Shown here: positions 1-6,430 of the stretch, piece after piece
Position numbering within the stretch: position 1 is the stretch's first letter
How the letters are laid out: each line of letters begins with the position of its first letter
DNA from: Nitrospirota bacterium
Lineage (GTDB): Bacteria; Nitrospirota; Thermodesulfovibrionia; Thermodesulfovibrionales; Magnetobacteriaceae
Assembly: GCA_015233485.1 (NCBI GenBank)
Contig: JADFXO010000061.1
Location: 1 to 15,173, forward strand
Length of the DNA stretch: 15,173 bases
Direction of reading: 5' to 3'
The notes under the pieces: generated by a model
What the model saw: only the letters and a program-made list of their open reading frames with translations
Databases searched by the model: none
Told to the model about the DNA's origin: nothing
Translations under genes and position numbers: made by a program

Positions 1-314
1 AAACCCTATCGAATATAACGCCTTTTTCAGCTCCTCGGCAACCATGTTTGACGGAGGGGACTGCCATTTTGAGTATTTCAGAATCGTTAACGTATAGGGG
101 TTCGACCTCACGGCCACAAAGGGTTGCGATAGATAACGAGGCGAATCGACCACGATGACTATGGGAATATCCGGCTTGAGCTCGCTCCTGGTTATGTCGT
201 ATTGTATATCAAGGCTGTAAATCTTTGTATTCGGCATCGTCCCGCACGAAACTGCCGTTATGGCAATGACGGCCGAAAGGATCAGAAGAGCAGATATTTT
301 GTTATTCGTTTTCA
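1..314 (-). CDS. ABC-type transport auxiliary lipoprotein, partial
   Basis: The 5' part (about 104 codons) of a gene that leaves the window at base 1. The product starts MKTNNKISALLILSAVIAIT and reaches a lipobox-like AVSC at Cys24, so it is probably a lipoprotein. The following KIYSLDIQYD, the VVDSPRYLSQ stretch and the SKWQSPPSNMVAEEL stretch match the ABC_trans_aux (PqiC/YmbA-like) family, which has a conserved 'W..p...ml...L' pattern. Such proteins sit at the outer membrane and partner MCE proteins in phospholipid transport. The ATG is preceded by AAGGAAAAGGAAA on the minus strand. It overlaps the last 13 nt of the MCE gene, implying translational coupling. The family call is from these short motifs only, because most of the protein lies outside the window. 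Confidence 0.75.
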
Positions 315-1216
315 TTTTCCTTTTCCTTATATAAAAAGCTCCATGGCTTGCTCTTGATTTCCTGCAAGGCACCCTGCAGGTCTTCTAATGTCGTGGTTAT
401 GTTTTTCATAACCTCGGTCAGGTTTTGCGATTGGTCATCTACTAGGTTATTTACAGAATTGGATGTCTTCGTCAACGAACCAGCGATCTTTTCGAAAGCC
501 TCAACCAAGGTTCCAATTTTGCGGACTTCTTGTGTTACTGTTTTTAACAGAGTTGCAACTTCGCCCTTATTGTCTTTTAGTAACTCGTTTAGTTCTTTCA
601 GGACGCCGTCCATCTTCGCAAATGTCTTAGTCAATGAATGGGAGACATTCTGGATTTCAGCATTAACGGTAATGACGGCCTTGTTTGTGTTGGCAAGCAG
701 GTCTTCGACTTGTTTTTGATTCTGTTTGCCGAACATGGCATCAACGTCTTTCAGCAGCTTATTAAGGGATTCCGTTGCCTTGGCCAGTTTTATCAGTAAA
801 TCCCCAAACCCTACGGTCTCTTCGGACGGTATTGTAGAGCCGGGTTCTATCTTTGATTCGGCAATGTCGCCAAGCGATAGCCCCATGTAGATTTCCCCAA
901 CAAAACCTATCTGAGATATCATCGCCTTCGTTCCCTTGTAGAATTTTGTGCCCTTGTTGATACCAAGGACTATAGTCAAGGGGTCTTTTGCTGTATCTGG
1001 AATTATTATATTTGTTATCTTGCCGACCCTCATACCTCCTAATCTAACCTGAGAGCCTACGTCAATGCCGGCAACGTCCTTGAGTTTGACATAGTAGATA
1101 TCGTATTTGCCCCTGAATAGCCCGCCGCCTACCAGAATTACGAAAACGCTGATAACCAGAAGCGTCGTTACCACTACAACGCCTGCCTTTATTTCGTCTT
1201 TAATGTATGATGCCAT
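302..1216 (-). CDS. MlaD/MCE-family phospholipid transport substrate-binding protein
   Basis: A 304-residue protein with one N-terminal membrane segment (about residues 11-33) and then a single MCE domain (about 38-116). The domain contains VKLKDVAGIDVGSQVRLGG, VGKI and the FVGEIYMGLSLG closing strand typical of MlaD. Residues 130-290 are predicted long helices with many N, L, K and T residues, the usual tail of the longer MCE proteins. MCE proteins form hexameric periplasmic rings that pass lipids between the inner membrane and partners, powered by an MlaE/MlaF-type permease and ATPase. Those genes usually lie immediately upstream but are absent here; unrelated genes occupy that side. An in-frame TGA two codons before the ATG fixes the start at 1216, and the ribosome site is weak. 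The next gene, an auxiliary lipoprotein, overlaps its end. Confidence 0.88.
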   Translation of the reverse strand: MASYIKDEIKAGVVVVTTLLVISVFVILVGGGLFRGKYDIYYVKLKDVAGIDVGSQVRLGGMRVGKITNIIIPDTAKDPLTIVLGINKGTKFYKGTKAMISQIGFVGEIYMGLSLGDIAESKIEPGSTIPSEETVGFGDLLIKLAKATESLNKLLKDVDAMFGKQNQKQVEDLLANTNKAVITVNAEIQNVSHSLTKTFAKMDGVLKELNELLKDNKGEVATLLKTVTQEVRKIGTLVEAFEKIAGSLTKTSNSVNNLVDDQSQNLTEVMKNITTTLEDLQGALQEIKSKPWSFLYKEKENENE

Positions 1217-1243
1217 AATTCACTGAGATACCAAAAGAGGACT

Positions 1244-1274
1244 ATTCTAACATAACGCGGGATTATTTTAACAA
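1244..1274 (-). promoter_or_regulatory. candidate promoter for the MCE gene
   Basis: On the minus strand TAGAAT (plus positions 1244-1249) is preceded by TG one base upstream, an extended -10 pattern. A TTGTTA (1269-1274) lies 19 bases further upstream as a possible -35. The spacing is longer than ideal. If real, the MCE and lipoprotein genes are transcribed independently of the tandem genes upstream. This is pattern evidence only. Confidence 0.35.
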
Positions 1275-1336
1275 TGGCCAGCCAAAAAATCAGGGCAGAC
1301 GCGCTGAAGGCCAATATGAGGAGGCTCTATCACCCT

Positions 1337-2002
1337 TTAGTACGTATATAACTTCCTGCCCCTGGCCTCTCCATTTGGATGATACGTGTCGCGGTTAAAC
1401 ACGCGGTCGAAGTCGAGGGTCATCTTTCCTGCCGTTAAGTCGTAGATGCAATACCACGGCTCAAGTCTCTTTGGGGATAGGTCGTCGTGACCGTAGATTT
1501 CAAGCATTACAGATTTCGAGTCGCTCGACCATAGGACTGCCTCCACGTAACTGTGACCAAATTGAGGGATTTTATATTTTCTGTGTGTCTTTCTGAATAA
1601 GTTCCACGCCTTGTCATTCAGGTAATCAATCTCTTCATATTCTAAGTCCTTAACTTTTTTGAATAAAAGGGCATCTGTGTCAGTAGTTCCAACTCTATAA
1701 TTAATAACAAGCCATTTTTCGTCAGATGAAATAAGCACATCCGCATCACGCTCATAAGAGAAAAGGAGCGCCTTCTTCGATGGGTTCTTTCTTGAATAAA
1801 GCCAGATATCCCAATAAAAGTCATCGGGATGTTCTCCAAGATGTCTGATGATTATATTTCCTTCTGGTGATGTTGATTCTTTTTTCAAATATTTTTTGGG
1901 TTTTATATTATCTCCATAACACTGATTTATGCCTGCAATATGTAAAAAAATACAGATAGTAACGACTATATATACATAAGACACATTACTTAATCTAATC
2001 AT
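1337..2002 (-). CDS. exported protein of unknown function, tandem paralog copy 2
   Basis: A 221-residue protein I cannot assign to a named family. Residues about 8-30 are hydrophobic and end in QCYGD, compatible with a signal peptide cleaved near CYG; the sequence before the cysteine (INQ) does not make a convincing lipobox. The mature part contains two strand-like units with the pattern 'hydrophobic-S-S/P-D-x-K-hydrophobic': ADVLISSDEKWLVINYR and AVLWSSDSKSVMLEIYG. These recall single blades of WD40/TolB-like propeller proteins, but two blades are too few for a propeller. The C-terminus has FNRDTYHPNG. The upstream neighbour (2026-2694) is a close paralog, 23 nt away and in the same orientation, so the two are probably cotranscribed. 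The ribosome site (AGAGAA) is modest. The periplasm is the expected location. Confidence 0.7.
   Translation of the reverse strand: MIRLSNVSYVYIVVTICIFLHIAGINQCYGDNIKPKKYLKKESTSPEGNIIIRHLGEHPDDFYWDIWLYSRKNPSKKALLFSYERDADVLISSDEKWLVINYRVGTTDTDALLFKKVKDLEYEEIDYLNDKAWNLFRKTHRKYKIPQFGHSYVEAVLWSSDSKSVMLEIYGHDDLSPKRLEPWYCIYDLTAGKMTLDFDRVFNRDTYHPNGEARGRKLYTY
1352..1813 (-). repeat. direct repeat unit, proximal copy (pairs with 2041-2502)
   Basis: This segment aligns with 2041-2502 at a constant offset of 689 bases, with no insertion or deletion that I can see and only scattered substitutions. It covers the 3' two thirds of the two paralogous genes. It marks a gene duplication whose coding 3' parts stayed similar while the 5' parts diverged. 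Confidence 0.85.
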
Positions 2003-2025
2003 TTATTCTCTGTCTTCTATCATAT

Positions 2026-2694
2026 TTAAGAATGATATAGCTTCCTGCCCTTAGCTCTACCGTTTGGATGATACGTGTCACGGTTAAATACGCGGTTGAA
2101 GTCGAGGGTCATCTTTCCTGTCGTTAAGTCATATATGCAATACCACGGCTCAAGGTTCTTTTGGGACAGGTCATCGTGACCGTAGATTTCAATCATTACT
2201 GATTTTGAGTCGCTCGACCATAAGACTGCTTCTGCGTAACTATGACCAAATTGAGGGATTTTATATTGCCTATGTGTCTTTCTGAATAAGTCCCACGCCT
2301 TGTCATTCAGATAATCAATCTCTTCATATTCTAAGTCCTTAACTTTTTTGAATAAAAGGGCATCTGTGTCGGTAGTCCCTGCTCTATAATTAATAATAAG
2401 CCATTTCTCGTCCGGTGAAATAAGGACATCCGCATCACGCTCATACGAAAAAAGGAGCGCCTTTTTTGATGGATTCTTTTTTGAGTAAAGCCATATGTCG
2501 CCATCAGGACAAATTTCATAACCATCTACATAATGTCTTACGATTATATTTCCTTTTGGTGAAGTGTACTCTTTTATTAGATGGTTTTTGAGTGTTTTAT
2601 CTTCTCCATAACACTGCTCTATTTCTAAGACAGGCAATAGTACATAAAATGTGATAACTACGAATAAGTAAGGTACGCTGATAGTTCTGTTCAT
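2026..2694 (-). CDS. exported protein of unknown function, tandem paralog copy 1
   Basis: A 222-residue paralog of the protein at 1337-2002. From DIWLY (about residue 66) to the end the two proteins differ at roughly 15 to 18 of about 155 positions by eye. The first 65 residues share little beyond QCYG, the TSP.GNII.RH stretch and the hydrophobic signal-peptide character. This copy comes first in transcription order. It has a strong ribosome site (AAGGAGG on the minus strand, 10 bases from the ATG) and an extended -10 promoter upstream. No catalytic motif is visible. The conserved ADVLISPDEKWLIINYR and AVLWSSDSKSVMIEIYG segments resemble isolated beta-propeller-type blades. Function unknown; export is inferred from the N-terminus. 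Confidence 0.7.
   Translation of the reverse strand: MNRTISVPYLFVVITFYVLLPVLEIEQCYGEDKTLKNHLIKEYTSPKGNIIVRHYVDGYEICPDGDIWLYSKKNPSKKALLFSYERDADVLISPDEKWLIINYRAGTTDTDALLFKKVKDLEYEEIDYLNDKAWDLFRKTHRQYKIPQFGHSYAEAVLWSSDSKSVMIEIYGHDDLSQKNLEPWYCIYDLTTGKMTLDFNRVFNRDTYHPNGRAKGRKLYHS
2041..2502 (-). repeat. direct repeat unit, distal copy (pairs with 1352-1813)
   Basis: The second copy of the 462-base unit described at 1352-1813, in the same orientation, inside the paralogous gene. Both copies remain open reading frames, so the duplication has not decayed. Confidence 0.85.
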
Positions 2695-2704
2695 ATTGTC
2701 ATTT

Positions 2705-2722
2705 CCTCCTTATTCAATTGTA
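2705..2722 (-). promoter_or_regulatory. extended -10 promoter and strong ribosome site of the tandem pair
   Basis: On the minus strand TGGTACAAT (hexamer at plus 2717-2722) is an extended -10 element without a good -35. It is followed by AAGGAGG (2705-2711), 10 bases before the ATG at 2694. The promoter lies just beyond the terminator of the preceding gene, so the tandem pair probably forms its own transcription unit. Confidence 0.5.
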
Positions 2723-2747
2723 CCATAAAACATAATCAATAGTACAT

Positions 2748-2792
2748 AAAAAACCTTTAGCCCCACGGGATAGCTATAGTGAGGCTAAAGGT
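2748..2792 (-). terminator. rho-independent terminator of the 2821-3573 gene
   Basis: A perfect 10-bp stem, ACCTTTAGCC (2753-2762) with GGCTAAAGGT (2783-2792), encloses a 20-base loop that itself has a CAC/GTG pairing and the palindrome ATAGCTAT. Read on the minus strand, the stem is followed directly by six Ts (As at 2748-2753 on plus, of which 2753 also closes the stem). No T-run follows on the plus strand, so it acts on minus-strand transcripts. It lies 29 bases beyond the stop of the gene at 2821. Confidence 0.85.
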
Positions 2793-2820
2793 CTCATCTA
2801 CGGCGATTTGCTATCGCTCT

Positions 2821-3573
2821 CTATTTCTTCTTCGCATTTTCCTCCCTCCACTTTTTTATCCTCTCTTTCATTTCCTTTTGTACTTTTGCACATTCCTCAG
2901 GCGTCTCACAGGTTTTCATCATTACTGGTTCCCTTCCACAGCCGGATTTGCCACAAAAATTATCGAGAGAACCTTTCGTATCAATAGAAGCTTTGTGGAG
3001 ATCCACTATGTTAGTAGGACTTGGGTATTTTTGCCATACACCGTTTTTATCCTGATAAGATGCGTACATACCTGTATCTGTTACCGGTCGTATTTCGATT
3101 TTGCCATCATCTTTTCCCATATCTCCTATGACAACAAAATTGTTTCTTATGGGTTGCTTCAGGTCTTGATATGAAAAAATTCTGTTTATCGCAACGCTGT
3201 TGGGGACAGCTTCGTATTCGTCTCCTGTTGAAGTCGGTTGCCCTGTTGGATTATACTCCGACGCCTGGCCTGTCCAATACCCATCGCCTTGATATTTTGC
3301 TACATCTTTGTCCGGGTATGTAACACCGCCTTTTGCAAGTTCTGCTCTTGATTCTGCAAACTTCTGTTCATGGTATTTATTGAGATCCCCTTTGTAATTG
3401 ACAGGCGTGGCGAACTCCATTCCATGATTTACCTCTTTCCTTTTGCCATCTTTCTTTGCCGCTGCTTTTTTTCGGAGAAAAGCTGGTTTTACCTTTTTCT
3501 TGCCGTTGCCGGGTCTGCTTCCCTCAAACAAGCCGCTCTTGGGGTCCTGGATGTAACGTTTGTCGTCAGCCAT
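2821..3573 (-). CDS. basic cysteine-containing protein of unknown function
   Basis: A 250-residue protein starting MADDKRYIQDPKSG. I prefer this ATG (3573) over one 29 codons upstream because AAGGAG (plus 3581-3586) sits 7 bases before it and the promoter -10 lies inside the longer version. I recognise no family. There is no signal peptide or membrane segment. Residues 25-47 are very rich in lysine and arginine (KKKVKP, LRKKAAAKK, GKRK). The middle is rich in G, T, Y, D and N (for example QGDGYWTGQ, QPTSTGDEYEAVP). Near the C-terminus Cys207, 212, 222 and 228 (CX4C-X9-CX5C) might bind metal or form disulfides, followed by a charged helix rich in K and E. The gene stands alone, with its own promoter and terminator, divergent from bioB. 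The basic N-terminus could bind nucleic acid, but that is speculation. Confidence 0.7.
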   Translation of the reverse strand: MADDKRYIQDPKSGLFEGSRPGNGKKKVKPAFLRKKAAAKKDGKRKEVNHGMEFATPVNYKGDLNKYHEQKFAESRAELAKGGVTYPDKDVAKYQGDGYWTGQASEYNPTGQPTSTGDEYEAVPNSVAINRIFSYQDLKQPIRNNFVVIGDMGKDDGKIEIRPVTDTGMYASYQDKNGVWQKYPSPTNIVDLHKASIDTKGSLDNFCGKSGCGREPVMMKTCETPEECAKVQKEMKERIKKWREENAKKK

Positions 3574-3580
3574 CTGCAAT

Positions 3581-3586
3581 CTCCTT
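3581..3586 (-). promoter_or_regulatory. ribosome binding site that decides the start of the 2821-3573 gene
   Basis: On the minus strand AAGGAG lies 7 bases before the ATG at 3573, the usual distance. The alternative upstream ATG at 3660 lies within the promoter -35 and would not be transcribed from it. Confidence 0.8.
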
Positions 3587-3595
3587 GATAAATGT

Positions 3596-3669
3596 TTTAT
3601 GATGTCATGATAAAAGCATGATGTTGTTATTATGATAAAACAAATAGAATTATTTGTCAAGAATTATTT
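3596..3669. repeat. direct and inverted repeats overlapping the promoter, possible operator
   Basis: AGAATTATTT occurs twice (3646-3655 and 3660-3669), spaced 14 bases apart and bracketing the -35 of the minus-strand promoter. CATGATAAAA (3606-3615) and TATGATAAAA (3631-3640) lie 25 bases apart, the latter covering the -10. TTTATGATGTCATGATAAA (3596-3614) is an imperfect palindrome with one mismatched pair between its arms. Such spacing is compatible with regulator binding, but AT-rich promoter DNA can hold repeats by chance. Confidence 0.4.
3632..3660 (-). promoter_or_regulatory. near-consensus sigma70-type promoter of the 2821-3573 gene
   Basis: On the minus strand the -35 TTGACA (plus 3655-3660, perfect consensus) and the -10 TATCAT (plus 3632-3637) are separated by exactly 17 bases. 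This is the best promoter in the window. The implied 5' leader is about 50 bases and ends in a good ribosome site. Repeats overlap both promoter elements (see the entry at 3596-3669). Confidence 0.75.
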
Positions 3670-3738
3670 CTGGGCTGTGTTATCTGACAGAATCCCTTGC
3701 GGCTTAAAATATTTGTAGAATTTGAATGAATTTATTGC

Positions 3739-3751
3739 TATACTTACGGCT
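3739..3751 (+). promoter_or_regulatory. candidate extended -10 promoter directly before bioB
   Basis: TGCTATACT places the hexamer TATACT at 3739-3744 with TG one base before it. There is no convincing -35. The hexamer ends 7 bases before the ATG at 3752, so a normal start site would fall on or next to the start codon, giving a leaderless or nearly leaderless bioB mRNA. No Shine-Dalgarno sequence is visible there, which agrees with that reading. Confidence 0.4.
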
Positions 3752-4717
3752 ATGAGTTTACGTGCAGTACGCGACAAGATTATCGAAGGCGGAAGGATAA
3801 GCAGAGACGAGGCCACATGGCTTGTTAGCACAGAGGACTCGGCATTGTTTGACCTGTTCGCAGCCGCCAACTCCATAAGGTACCACTTTAAGGGAGACGC
3901 TATAGACCTCTGCTCAATAGTAAGCGCCAGAGCCGGCGGGTGTTCGGAGGACTGCGCCTTTTGTGCCCAGTCATCAATAAGCGCCGCCCCCGTCGGCAGA
4001 TACCCGCTCAAACCGGAGGCTGTTGTCAAAAAGGCGGCCATCGAGGCCCGAAAAAATAAGTCAAAACGATTCTGTGTAGTCACAGGCGGACGCGGTGTCT
4101 CTGATAGAGACATCGGGAAGATCGCCGCTATGGTTTCGACCATTAAGGAAGCGAAGCTCTTACCGTGCGCCACGCTTGGATTTATCAATGGTGAACAGCT
4201 TTCCGCCCTCATGGAGGCCGGCCTTAATCGCTATCATCATAACATTGAGACCTCCGCGGCGTTTTTCCCGAACGTTTGCACCACTCATTCTTTTGCCGAT
4301 AAGCTGAGGACTATTGAGATGGTTAAGGCGGCGGGGTGTTCGCTTTGCAGCGGCGGGATTTTTGGCATGGGCGAGACATGGGCGGACAGGCTCGATATGG
4401 CGTTCTTATTAAGAGATCTTGATGTCGATTCAGTTCCAATTAATTTTCTTACGCCGATTGAGGGTACGAAAATGGGTAGAAGGCCGCCGCTTGACCCGCT
4501 TGAGGCACTAAAGATAATCGCCATTTACAGATTCATCCTCCCCTGCAAGGAAATAAGGATATGCGGCGGCAGGCTTCAAACCCTTGGCCAGTTGAATTCG
4601 TTTATATTTATGGCCGGCGCCGACGGGCTTCTTACCGGCAATTACCTTACCACGCAGGGTAGGGCGGAGGCAGACGATTTATCATTAATCACCGCGCTGG
4701 GGTTGAGATATGCCTGA
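3752..4717 (+). CDS. bioB: biotin synthase (radical SAM enzyme)
   Basis: BioB inserts sulfur into dethiobiotin, the last step of biotin synthesis, using S-adenosylmethionine and iron-sulfur clusters. In the 321-residue form, Cys64, Cys68 and Cys71 form the radical SAM motif (CSEDCAFC). Further cysteines in RFCVVTGGRG, LLPCATLGF and GCSLCSGGIFGMGE, and the arginine of GGRLQT, correspond to the second-cluster ligands known from Escherichia coli BioB. The NRYHHNIETS segment and the INFLTPIEGT segment are also family signatures. I chose the ATG at 3752 because MSLRAVRDKI matches the usual N-terminus; an in-frame ATG at 3722 would add ten residues (MNEFIAILTA). The end overlaps bioW by 8 nt. The gene is divergent from the 2821-3573 gene. 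Confidence 0.95.
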   Translation: MSLRAVRDKIIEGGRISRDEATWLVSTEDSALFDLFAAANSIRYHFKGDAIDLCSIVSARAGGCSEDCAFCAQSSISAAPVGRYPLKPEAVVKKAAIEARKNKSKRFCVVTGGRGVSDRDIGKIAAMVSTIKEAKLLPCATLGFINGEQLSALMEAGLNRYHHNIETSAAFFPNVCTTHSFADKLRTIEMVKAAGCSLCSGGIFGMGETWADRLDMAFLLRDLDVDSVPINFLTPIEGTKMGRRPPLDPLEALKIIAIYRFILPCKEIRICGGRLQTLGQLNSFIFMAGADGLLTGNYLTTQGRAEADDLSLITALGLRYA

Positions 4718-5555
4718 CGAATTCATAACAAAGGCGGCGCGCTGCCCGTTGCCCGCCCTTTACAGTATTCGCATGAGGGCCTCTCACCGTGGGCGACACA
4801 TATCGGGGGCTGAGGGCATTATTAATGAAGAGTTGGTTGACGACAAGGCGATTGCGCTGATTCACAGGGCGTTAAACCACAGCCGCGGCGAGCCCGACAG
4901 CATTACTGTGACAATCGAGCGAATCGACGGCGTGGAAGTTAAGAAGATACCGGCCCTGCCGATTTGCACATGCAGGATTAATAGCGGAGAGGCGGCGCGC
5001 GGCGCCGTTGCCGCACTGCTCAATCACGCGGGCATCGGGGCCTCGACGGTCTCTGCCGCCCTGAATATAATCGAAGGGGGGGCAGACGAAAGCGGCGCAG
5101 CCTTGGTTGACGCTGCCACCGGAGAAAGGCTCGACACCGAATCCACGGGCGGCATCAGGGTAAGCCGGTTTGGCATAGAGGACGAGGCGCTTGCACAGTT
5201 CAAGGTGGCGGCCGCGGGACTGCTGCGTGAGACACGTGTGCTTGAGGCCGTCATGCTTGCCTCTAAGGCCGCCTCAGGCCGCGGCGTAATCGCGGAGCTT
5301 TGTATCTCTGACAATCCCGGCTATACGACGGGATACGTAAGCAGCCGGGGTCTGGGCTATGTAAGGATTCCCCATATCAAAAAGGAAGGGGACTCAAAAG
5401 GCGGCCGCGTATTGTTTATTGATAAAGGGGCAGATATCAACGCCCTGATAAGGTATCTCCGGCACACTCCGGTTATGATTGATAAATTTGGCGGGATACA
5501 ACTCGCCTCAAAGGAGTTAGATGAGCTTATCGGCATTGATAATTGTCAACCCTAA
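4710..5555 (+). CDS. bioW: 6-carboxyhexanoate-CoA ligase (pimeloyl-CoA synthetase)
   Basis: BioW activates free pimelate with ATP and coenzyme A to pimeloyl-CoA, the entry compound of biotin-ring assembly. The 281-residue product has the family's opening YSIRMRASHRGRHISGAEGI (residues 18-37). It also has the central stretches ALNIIEGG, RGA and GGIRVSR (148-153), followed by RGVIAELCISDNPGYTTGY and FIDKGAD near the C-terminus. It carries about 17 extra residues before the conserved core; bioB-bioW overlap suggests coupling and the ATG at 4710 has only GGGG-rich sequence before it. The organism therefore appears to use the pimelate route rather than BioC/BioH, although other copies could exist elsewhere. 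The next gene overlaps its last 35 nt. Confidence 0.93.
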   Translation: MPDEFITKAARCPLPALYSIRMRASHRGRHISGAEGIINEELVDDKAIALIHRALNHSRGEPDSITVTIERIDGVEVKKIPALPICTCRINSGEAARGAVAALLNHAGIGASTVSAALNIIEGGADESGAALVDAATGERLDTESTGGIRVSRFGIEDEALAQFKVAAAGLLRETRVLEAVMLASKAASGRGVIAELCISDNPGYTTGYVSSRGLGYVRIPHIKKEGDSKGGRVLFIDKGADINALIRYLRHTPVMIDKFGGIQLASKELDELIGIDNCQP

Positions 5556-6429
5556 GTCGGGGACTTTTAAGACAAGCAGGCTGATGATGGCAATGGATAC
5601 GTTTCAATCGGCCGGATTCAGCGTTGATATATATTTTACGACAAAAACCGGAGACGCCGAGGCCAGGACAAAAGAGGCCGTCGCCGTCCATAATAGGGCG
5701 TACGACATGATAGTGTCGGCGGGTGGTGATGGCACGATTAACGAGGTGGCCAACGGGGCGGCGTTTTCACAGACGCCGGTTGGTGTGCTGCCTTTTGGGA
5801 CTTCAAGCGTGTTGTGCAATGACCTTGGGATGAAGGGCGACATCAGGAAGGCCGTCAGGAGACTGATTAACGGCACGGCCTATGATGTGTCGTTAGGGAG
5901 GATAAGAACGATTCAGGCCAATGGGGTTCCGGAGCGTATAAGATATTTCATCGAAATGGCCGGCATTGGATTTGACGCGGCGGCGGTTTACGGGCTTAAT
6001 AAGCGATTAAAGGCATACGCCGGCATCGGCGCATATATTTATAGCGGGATAAACTGCGTGATTAATCAAAAATTTGATCAAATGACGGTCTCAATCGATG
6101 GTAGTTTTATTGCCTGCAATACGGTTATAATAAGCAACGGGACGTGTTATGGCGGTGATGTTTGTATGGCGCCAAAGGCGGATATTAGAAACCCCAGTCT
6201 CTACGGCACGATATTTCGTTATTCGGGCAGGGTGGAGTTCGTCGCGGCGGTAGCGGATGTATTGCTTGGCAGGCACGCGTTGAATAAATCTAAATATGTG
6301 GAACAAGTTGAGTTCAGGAAGATGGCAATAGAGGGTAGTTCTTTTCATTGCCATGTCGATGGCGATTATCTTGGTAAGACGCCTGTTGAGGTGGATATTG
6401 TGCAGGGGGCATTGAGGCTTATTTACTGA
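5521..6429 (+). CDS. diacylglycerol kinase-family lipid kinase (YegS/LCB5 type)
   Basis: A 302-residue protein of the DAGK catalytic family. Residues 6-14 (LIIVNPKSG) are the N-terminal nucleotide-binding strand and loop. SAGGDGTINEVANG (66-79) contains the diagnostic GGDGT (68-72). PFGTSS (91-96) is the third motif, with serine where many relatives have asparagine. MAGIGFDAAAVYGLN is the conserved start of the second domain. Family members phosphorylate diacylglycerol or sphingoid and isoprenoid lipids; the substrate here cannot be read. The start is supported by AAGGAG four bases upstream and by the position of the LIIVNPKSG strand right at the N-terminus. It overlaps bioW by 35 nt and is followed after 1 nt by a glycosyltransferase, which hints at envelope-lipid work. 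Confidence 0.9.
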   Translation: MSLSALIIVNPKSGTFKTSRLMMAMDTFQSAGFSVDIYFTTKTGDAEARTKEAVAVHNRAYDMIVSAGGDGTINEVANGAAFSQTPVGVLPFGTSSVLCNDLGMKGDIRKAVRRLINGTAYDVSLGRIRTIQANGVPERIRYFIEMAGIGFDAAAVYGLNKRLKAYAGIGAYIYSGINCVINQKFDQMTVSIDGSFIACNTVIISNGTCYGGDVCMAPKADIRNPSLYGTIFRYSGRVEFVAAVADVLLGRHALNKSKYVEQVEFRKMAIEGSSFHCHVDGDYLGKTPVEVDIVQGALRLIY

Positions 6430-6430
6430 G

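Noticed and set aside
1274..1351. A 25-codon plus-strand frame (starting MASQKIRADA) in the gap upstream of the MCE gene
   Set aside because: It has no ribosome site and no promoter, and it runs antisense into the 3' end of the neighbouring gene. The same bases look more like the MCE promoter region.
3574..3660. N-terminal extension of the 2821-3573 protein by 29 residues (MTNNSICFIIITTSCFYHD...)
   Set aside because: It looks like a hydrophobic leader but is translated promoter DNA. Its ATG falls inside the -35 hexamer, and the good ribosome site serves the ATG at 3573.
3596..3669. A short repeat cluster that could suggest a CRISPR array or integration site
   Set aside because: The repeats are only 10 bases, have unequal spacing and number two each. 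There is no spacer-repeat regularity, no cas gene and no integrase.
3664..4212. A 182-codon open frame antisense to bioB
   Set aside because: Its composition (S, P, A rich) is that of a mirror frame of a conserved gene. bioB on the other strand has all catalytic motifs, so this is a shadow.
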